Source: an uncultured Clostridia bacterium (GTDB taxonomy: Bacteria; Bacillota; Clostridia; Christensenellales; CAG-917). From it: a DNA stretch of 47,357 nt. Positions 42,185-47,357 of this stretch are shown piece by piece. How positions within the stretch are numbered: position 1 is the first letter of the stretch; each line of letters begins with the position of its first letter. Below the pieces are notes generated by a model. That model searched no databases and had not been told where the DNA came from. It saw only the letters and a program-made list of their open reading frames with translations. The translations under genes were made by a program, and so were the position numbers. Where the stretch lies: contig CAMZEU010000004.1 in the NCBI GenBank assembly GCA_947305865.1, positions 1 to 47,357 on the forward strand. The letters are read 5' to 3'.

Positions 42185-43390
42185 ATGGCAAAAGCTAAGT
42201 TTGAAAGAAACAAAACACACATCAACATCGGTACAATCGGCCACGTTGACCATGGTAAGACAACACTTACAGCAGCTATCACAATGTATTCTGCTCACAA
42301 GGGTTTAGCACAAACCATGAAGTATGATGAAATCGACAAAGCCCCAGAAGAAAAGGCAAGAGGAATCACAATCAACACAGCACACGTTGAGTACCAAACA
42401 GAAAATCGTCACTACGCACACGTAGACTGCCCAGGACACGCTGACTATGTTAAGAACATGATTACAGGTGCAGCACAAATGGACGGCGCTATCCTCGTAG
42501 TAGCAGCAACAGATGGTCCAATGCCACAAACACGTGAGCATATCCTTCTCGCTCGTCAAGTAGGTGTTCCATACATCATCGTCTTCTTAAACAAGACAGA
42601 CCAAGTTGATGACGAAGAACTTCTCGATTTAGTAGAAGAAGAAGTAAGAGACCTCCTCAAGGAATATCAATTCCCAGGCGACACAACACCTATCATCCGT
42701 GGTTCTGCATTAAAGGCTATGGAAGCAGGTTTAGCAGGAGATTGGGACAGCCCAGCATTCAAGCCAATCCAAGAATTACTTGATGCATGTGACTCATACT
42801 TCCCAGATCCAGTTCGTGACACAGATAAGCCATTCTTAATGCCAGTTGAAGACGTATTCACAATCACAGGTCGTGGTACAGTTGCAACAGGTAGAGTAGA
42901 AAGAGGTATCTTAAAGCTCAACGACAAGGTTGAAATCGTTGGATTATCCGATGAAAAGAAAGAAACAGTAGCAACAGGTATCGAAATGTTCCGTAAGCTC
43001 CTTGACTTCGCACAAGGCGGCGACAACATCGGTGTTCTCTTAAGAGGTATTAACCGTGACGAAATCGAACGTGGTCAAGTTCTTGCAAAACCAGGTTCAA
43101 TTCACCCACACACACATTTCGAAGGACAAGTTTACGTTCTTAAGAAAGAAGAAGGTGGCCGTCATACTCCATTCTTCAATGGATACAGACCACAATTCTA
43201 CTTCAGAACAACAGACGTTACAGGTACACTTTCATTACCAGACGGCGTTGAAATGGTAGTACCAGGCGACAACATCAAGATGACAATTAAGTTAATCACA
43301 CCTATCGCTATCGAAGAAGGACTTCGTTTCGCTATTCGTGAAGGTGGAAGAACAGTTGGTTCTGGTGTTGTAACAAAAATTATTGAATAA
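42185..43390 (+). CDS. tuf: Elongation factor Tu
   Basis: [51 protein letters not shown] 42185 after AAAGGAG. Confidence 0.98.
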   Translation: MAKAKFERNKTHINIGTIGHVDHGKTTLTAAITMYSAHKGLAQTMKYDEIDKAPEEKARGITINTAHVEYQTENRHYAHVDCPGHADYVKNMITGAAQMDGAILVVAATDGPMPQTREHILLARQVGVPYIIVFLNKTDQVDDEELLDLVEEEVRDLLKEYQFPGDTTPIIRGSALKAMEAGLAGDWDSPAFKPIQELLDACDSYFPDPVRDTDKPFLMPVEDVFTITGRGTVATGRVERGILKLNDKVEIVGLSDEKKETVATGIEMFRKLLDFAQGGDNIGVLLRGINRDEIERGQVLAKPGSIHPHTHFEGQVYVLKKEEGGRHTPFFNGYRPQFYFRTTDVTGTLSLPDGVEMVVPGDNIKMTIKLITPIAIEEGLRFAIREGGRTVGSGVVTKIIE

Positions 43391-43392
43391 TT

Positions 43393-43469
43393 AGTGTTCT
43401 TTCAAAAAATATAAGGCTCGGTGCGGTGGATTTTATACCATCGCACTAGGGCTACGTATGGAAAACACT
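43393..43469 (+). promoter_or_regulatory. Structured RNA element between tuf and rpmG
   Basis: Hairpin GTGCGGTGG-ATTTTATA-CCATCGCAC (43421-43446) enclosed by AGTGTT (43393-98)/AACACT (43464-69); no poly-U follows. Confidence 0.5.
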
Positions 43470-43492
43470 GTAACAAAAAGGGAGGTGCTGAA

Positions 43493-43663
43493 ATGGCAAC
43501 CAAATCCAAGGAAACAAGAATAAAGATTACTCTTGCATGTCAAGAATGCAAGCAACGTAATTATATGTCTTCAAAGAACAAGCAGAAGAATACAGACCGT
43601 ATTGAAATCAAGAAATATTGTCCTTTCTGCAAGAAGCATACTATACACAAGGAAACTAAATAA
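43493..43663 (+). CDS. rpmG: 50S ribosomal protein L33 (zinc-binding C+ form)
   Basis: [69 protein letters not shown]-track start 43421 is an upstream extension. Confidence 0.96.
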   Translation: MATKSKETRIKITLACQECKQRNYMSSKNKQKNTDRIEIKKYCPFCKKHTIHKETK

Positions 43664-43686
43664 TTAGTATCCAGCAGGAGATAATT

Positions 43687-44088
43687 ATGTCAAAGAAAAA
43701 GACCACAAATGTCAATGAAGCAGAAGTAAAGCCAGTTGAAACAGAGCAAGAAGAAGTACAACAAGAGCCTGTTCAAACTGAAGTTGCTGCAGTTAATGTA
43801 GAAGACAGTACTAATGCTCCAAAGGCAAAAGGAAAGAAGACACCTTCTAAGTCCGATCAAGGAAAGAAGAAAGAAAGTTTCTTCAAGAGACTCGGCGCAT
43901 GGTTCAGAAGTTTATTCTCTGAATTAAAGAAGGTTACTTGGCCAACACCAAAAGATGTTGCCAAAAACACATCTGTGGTAGTCGTTGTTGTAGTAGTATT
44001 CTTCATATTATTATTCGCCATAGACTATGTACTCGCAGGCTTACTTAGCTTGTTAGTTAACGGTTCATGGGCAACATTATTTATCTAA
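43687..44088 (+). CDS. secE: Preprotein translocase subunit SecE
   Basis: FFKRLGAWFRSLFSELKKVTWPTPKDVAKNT plus single TM; long charged N-terminal extension. Confidence 0.93.
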   Translation: MSKKKTTNVNEAEVKPVETEQEEVQQEPVQTEVAAVNVEDSTNAPKAKGKKTPSKSDQGKKKESFFKRLGAWFRSLFSELKKVTWPTPKDVAKNTSVVVVVVVVFFILLFAIDYVLAGLLSLLVNGSWATLFI

Positions 44089-44107
44089 TTAATCGGAGGA
44101 TCAAGTA

Positions 44108-44647
44108 ATGAATCAAGATCAACAACCAAGATGGTATATAATTCATACATATTCCGGCTATGAGAATAGTGTTGAGAAGAGTATTCGCAACAAGGTAGAC
44201 AACAATGGTTTACAAGATCAAATCTTCGATATCAAAGTTCTTACAGAGACAGAAATAGTTGAAGATAAGAATGGAAAACGCAAAGAAGTTATCAAAAAGC
44301 TTTTCCCATCCTATGTTTTCATCAAGATGATCTATAGTAACCAAATTTGGTACTTGGTCACACAAACAGAAGGAGTAACAGGTTTCGTAGGTCCACAAGG
44401 TAGACCACTACCATTAACACCAGAAGAAGTTAAGAGAAACGGACTCGAAACTATCAAAATTGAAGACTTTAATATTAAAGTCGGAGACAACGTTGAAATC
44501 ATTTCTGGAGCACTCACAGGATTCATTGGTAGCGTACAAAGTATTGACATGGAACATGAAAAACTTAAGGTTATCGTATCAATGTTTGGTCGTGAGACAC
44601 CAGTAGAAATTGATTTTTCAAGTGTAGAAAAGAAAATCAACAAATAA
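44108..44647 (+). CDS. nusG: Transcription termination/antitermination protein NusG
   Basis: PRWYIIHTYSGYENSVEKSI, FPSYVFIKM, VTGFVG; KOW domain. Confidence 0.97.
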   Translation: MNQDQQPRWYIIHTYSGYENSVEKSIRNKVDNNGLQDQIFDIKVLTETEIVEDKNGKRKEVIKKLFPSYVFIKMIYSNQIWYLVTQTEGVTGFVGPQGRPLPLTPEEVKRNGLETIKIEDFNIKVGDNVEIISGALTGFIGSVQSIDMEHEKLKVIVSMFGRETPVEIDFSSVEKKINK

Positions 44648-44650
44648 CAA

Positions 44651-44684
44651 GCGGGAGAGTGCACATTTGTGCTCAACAGACCGC
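44651..44684 (+). promoter_or_regulatory. Hairpin element upstream of rplK
   Basis: GCGG-GAGAGTGCACATTTGTGCTCAACAGA-CCGC; inner GCAC/GTGC stem. Confidence 0.5.
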
Positions 44685-44706
44685 CGTTAGTCATTAGGAG
44701 GATAGT

Positions 44707-45132
44707 ATGGCTAAAAAGATTAATGCTGTAGTTAAATTACAGTTACCTGCGGGTAAAGCTACCCCAGGACCACCAGTTGGCTCTTCATTAGGACCACAAG
44801 GTATTAATATCGCTGCTTTCGTTAAAGACTTTAACGCAAAGACAGAGAAGCAAGCAGGAATGATTATTCCAGTTATCATTACTATTTATGCAGACCGTTC
44901 CTTCACATTCATCATGAAGACACCACCTGCGCCAGTTCTTATTTTAAAGGCAGCAGGATTAGAGAAGGCATCCGGTGTACCAAACAAGCAAAAAGTTGGT
45001 AAGATAACAAAAGAACAATGCAAAGAAATAGCAACAATTAAAATGCCAGACCTCAACGCAGGTTCATTAGAAGCTGCAATGAGCATGATAGCAGGAACAG
45101 CTCGTAGTATGGGCATAACAGTGGAGGATTAA
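44707..45132 (+). CDS. rplK: 50S ribosomal protein L11
   Basis: [28 protein letters not shown]. Confidence 0.99.
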   Translation: MAKKINAVVKLQLPAGKATPGPPVGSSLGPQGINIAAFVKDFNAKTEKQAGMIIPVIITIYADRSFTFIMKTPPAPVLILKAAGLEKASGVPNKQKVGKITKEQCKEIATIKMPDLNAGSLEAAMSMIAGTARSMGITVED

Positions 45133-45136
45133 TAAG

Positions 45137-45829
45137 ATGAAGAGAGGAAAGAATTATATCGAATCAGCTAAGTTGATCGAATCTGGAAAAACATACGAAG
45201 TAGCAGACGCTCTTGCACTTGTATTACAAACAGCAAAGGCAAAATTTGATGAAACAATCGAAATCCATGCACGTCTTGGTGTTGACCCACGTCACGCAGA
45301 CCAACAAGTTCGTGGTGTTGTAGTATTACCAAACGGAACAGGTCGTTCAGTTAGAGTTTTAGCAATCGTTAAGGCAGACAAAGTTGACGCAGCAAAAGCA
45401 GCTGGCGCAGACTTCGTAGGTTCTGAAGAAATGGTTCAAAAGATTCAATCTGAGAACTGGTTCGATTACGATGTAATCGTAACAACCCCAGATATGATGG
45501 GACAAGTTGGTAGATTAGGTAAAGTTTTAGGACCAAAGGGCTTAATGCCAAGTCCAAAGAGCGGAACCGTATCTATGGATATAGAAAAAGCAATCAAAGA
45601 AATTAAAGCTGGTAAAGTTGAATATAGAGTAGACAAACAAGCTATCGTTCACTGTATCATCGGAAAGAAATCTTTCGGTGCAGAGAAGTTAGTTGAAAAC
45701 TACAACACACTTATCGATGCTTTAATTAAAGCAAAGCCAACAGCAGCAAAAGGAACATATTTGAAGAGCATTTATGTAACTTCAACAATGGGCCCAAGTG
45801 TTAGAGTAACCACAAAGGTACAACAATAA
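45137..45829 (+). CDS. rplA: 50S ribosomal protein L1
   Basis: [43 protein letters not shown]. Confidence 0.99.
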   Translation: MKRGKNYIESAKLIESGKTYEVADALALVLQTAKAKFDETIEIHARLGVDPRHADQQVRGVVVLPNGTGRSVRVLAIVKADKVDAAKAAGADFVGSEEMVQKIQSENWFDYDVIVTTPDMMGQVGRLGKVLGPKGLMPSPKSGTVSMDIEKAIKEIKAGKVEYRVDKQAIVHCIIGKKSFGAEKLVENYNTLIDALIKAKPTAAKGTYLKSIYVTSTMGPSVRVTTKVQQ

Positions 45830-45860
45830 TAAAAATGTTTTGTCAATCAAGCTTTTTTGG

Positions 45861-45889
45861 TTGACAAACACTTAGTGGTTAATTAAAAT
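45861..45889 (+). promoter_or_regulatory. Dedicated rplJL promoter
   Basis: TTGACA-N17-TAAAAT directly upstream of the L10 leader. Confidence 0.65.
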
Positions 45890-45895
45890 AACCAC

Positions 45896-46026
45896 ACAAA
45901 TATTCCGAAGACAGCAAGTGTTGCAAAACATAATTCGAAAGAGCTTGCCGAGGATAGACACTTAATCATGATATTATAGGATTGACGTCTTTTCTCGTGT
46001 TTTCGGAAGAAGGCGTCAAATTTTAT
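45896..46026 (+). promoter_or_regulatory. L10 (rplJ) leader with intrinsic attenuator
   Basis: Conserved CCGAAGACAGCAAGTG...GAGCTTGCCGAGG; then GACGTCTT...AAGAAGGCGTC plus TTTTATT (45982-46026). Confidence 0.88.
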
Positions 46027-46040
46027 TAAGGAGGCAAAAA

Positions 46041-46574
46041 ATGGCATCTAAAAATCAAGAAATATTAAAGCAGAAAGCCGAACAAGTCGAAGAGATTAAA
46101 TCTAAGATTAGTAATGCTAAGAGCTTAGTGCTTATTAACTATGTTGGATTAGACGTTGCTCAAGATACATCTTTAAGAAAAGCAATGCGTGAAGCTGGTG
46201 TAGATTACAAAGTATATAAGAATCGTTTAGCAAAACGTGCTTTCAATGAGCTTGGATATACTGATTTTGATGAAGCTCTCAATGGCCCTACAGCAATAGC
46301 ATTCTCAGATAAGGATCCAGTAGCACCTGCAAAAATCTTACAAGCTAAAATTAAAGAGTTAAATAAGATGGAAGTAAAGTGCGGATTATTAGAAGGAAGC
46401 TTTATTAATGTTGAAGGTGTAAAACAATTAGCAGACTTACCATCAAGAGAAGTTATACTTGCTACATTACTTGGTGCATTACAAGCACCTATCACAGGAC
46501 TCGCAGGATCTCTTAACCAGATCATCTCAGGTCTAGCAATCGCACTTAACAAAGTCGCAGAACAAAAAGCCTAA
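46041..46574 (+). CDS. rplJ: 50S ribosomal protein L10
   Basis: SLVLINYVGLDVAQDTSLRKAMREAGVDYKVYKNRLAKRA. Confidence 0.98.
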   Translation: MASKNQEILKQKAEQVEEIKSKISNAKSLVLINYVGLDVAQDTSLRKAMREAGVDYKVYKNRLAKRAFNELGYTDFDEALNGPTAIAFSDKDPVAPAKILQAKIKELNKMEVKCGLLEGSFINVEGVKQLADLPSREVILATLLGALQAPITGLAGSLNQIISGLAIALNKVAEQKA

Positions 46575-46607
46575 ATTAAATTAAAAAATTATTTGGAGGA
46601 AAGAACC

Positions 46608-47000
46608 ATGGCAGATATCAACAAATTATTAGAAGAAATTAAGGGTATGACAGTTGTCGAACTCAATCAATTAGTAAAAGCAATCGAAGAAGAATTCGGT
46701 GTAAGCGCAGCAGCTCCAGTAGCAGTAGCAGCAGCTCCAGCAGCAGGCGGTGCAGCAGCTCCAGCAGCAGCAGCTGAAGAAAAGACAGAATTTGACGTAG
46801 TTTTAACAGGACTCGCAGATGCATCAAAGAAAGTTGCAGTTATCAAAGTTGTTAAAGCAGCAACAGAATTATCACTTATGGATGCAAAAGCACTTGTTGA
46901 AGGTGCACCAAAGGCAGTTAAAGAAGGAATTGCTAAGGCAGATGCAGACAAGCTCGCAGCAGAACTCAAAGAAGCTGGCGCAACAGTCGAAGTTAAATAA
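46608..47000 (+). CDS. rplL: 50S ribosomal protein L7/L12
   Basis: [37 protein letters not shown], Ala-rich hinge, [22 protein letters not shown] before ATG 46608. Confidence 0.99.
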   Translation: MADINKLLEEIKGMTVVELNQLVKAIEEEFGVSAAAPVAVAAAPAAGGAAAPAAAAEEKTEFDVVLTGLADASKKVAVIKVVKAATELSLMDAKALVEGAPKAVKEGIAKADADKLAAELKEAGATVEVK

Positions 47001-47024
47001 TTTAGCTAACTTAATGAAATTAAC

Positions 47025-47057
47025 AAAAAGGTGGTTGGATTTCCAGCCACTTTTTTT
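47025..47057 (+). terminator. Intrinsic terminator after rplL
   Basis: AAAAAGGTGGTTGG-ATTT-CCAGCCAC-TTTTTTT. Confidence 0.92.
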
Positions 47058-47134
47058 ATGCTCTCAAAAATCACTCTTTAATTATTAATTAAAATGGGTT
47101 AATATTATAATGAACTCTACAAAAGGAGGCATTT

Positions 47135-47357
47135 ATGAATTTACTATTTAAAATCACTTACGGATTATTCTTAGTATGTGCAAAGGATGGAGCAAAAGAC
47201 AATCTTTGTGTTTGTAATACATTAATGCAGCAATCTTCAAATCCAGAAAGATTTAGTATTACTTTAAATAAAGGTAATCTCACAACACAGATGATTTCCA
47301 AGACAAAGAAGTGTTGTGTTGCAATTTTATCTCAAGAAACACCTTTTGACGTCTTTA
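47135..47357 (+). CDS. Flavin reductase-like protein, possibly high-molecular-weight rubredoxin N-terminus (3'-truncated)
   Basis: MNLLFKITYGLFLVCAKDGAKDNLCVCNTLMQQSSNPERFSITLNKGNLTTQMISKTKKCCVAILSQETPFDVF; SD AAAGGAGG; open to window end. Confidence 0.75.
   Translation, partial: MNLLFKITYGLFLVCAKDGAKDNLCVCNTLMQQSSNPERFSITLNKGNLTTQMISKTKKCCVAILSQETPFDVF

Noticed and set aside
42185-43390. EF-Tu C-terminal [10 protein letters not shown] (Ser at the E. coli A375 position) as an elfamycin resistance mark
   Set aside because: Serine here is, to my knowledge, common in EF-Tu of many bacteria, so it is not informative alone.
43411-43480. Possible tRNA in the tuf-rpmG spacer
   Set aside because: Only one strong stem; no cloverleaf, no GTTCRA T-loop, no acceptor pairing.
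43421-43492. ORF-track extension of rpmG ([24 protein letters not shown])
   Set aside because: Lies in the structured spacer; L33 begins MATKSKE after a strong GGGAGGTG SD.
1-47357. CRISPR arrays, insertion sequences, prophage modules, toxin-antitoxin pairs
   Set aside because: No direct-repeat arrays, transposase or integrase motifs, or small paired TA-like ORFs were seen.

Overview
AT-rich Firmicutes-type (Clostridia-like) chromosomal window made mostly of housekeeping genes. Left part: a 5'-truncated orphan protein of about 845 residues, an MscS channel, a ZIP transporter, a convergent mgtE-CDF operon, a PLP aminotransferase, an M32 carboxypeptidase, an ABC transporter, Sir2, an XRE-cupin regulator, GH31, rplM-rpsI, a WYL regulator and rqcP-ispDF. 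Right part: rpoBC-metK, recD2-secA-prfB-tsaD, an M28 peptidase, rpsL-rpsG-fusA-tuf, rpmG-secE-nusG, rplKA-rplJL, and the start of a flavin-reductase-like gene. I saw no CRISPR array, rRNA, tRNA or intact mobile element. The two most notable signals are noncoding. (1) A 22-codon leader ORF (MNYHLCEEDVPYRSCLACSNNF) with a perfect promoter and Shine-Dalgarno (SD) sequence lies upstream of an SD-less mgtE. (2) A ~310-nt structured rpsL leader looks like a truncated group II intron domain I, placed just after a promoter and just before the rpsL ribosome-binding site. Other observations: rpoBC is detached from rplJL, prfB has no programmed frameshift, an attenuated L10 leader has its own promoter, and several leaders are structured. 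No database search or folding software was run. Family calls rest on motif recognition.
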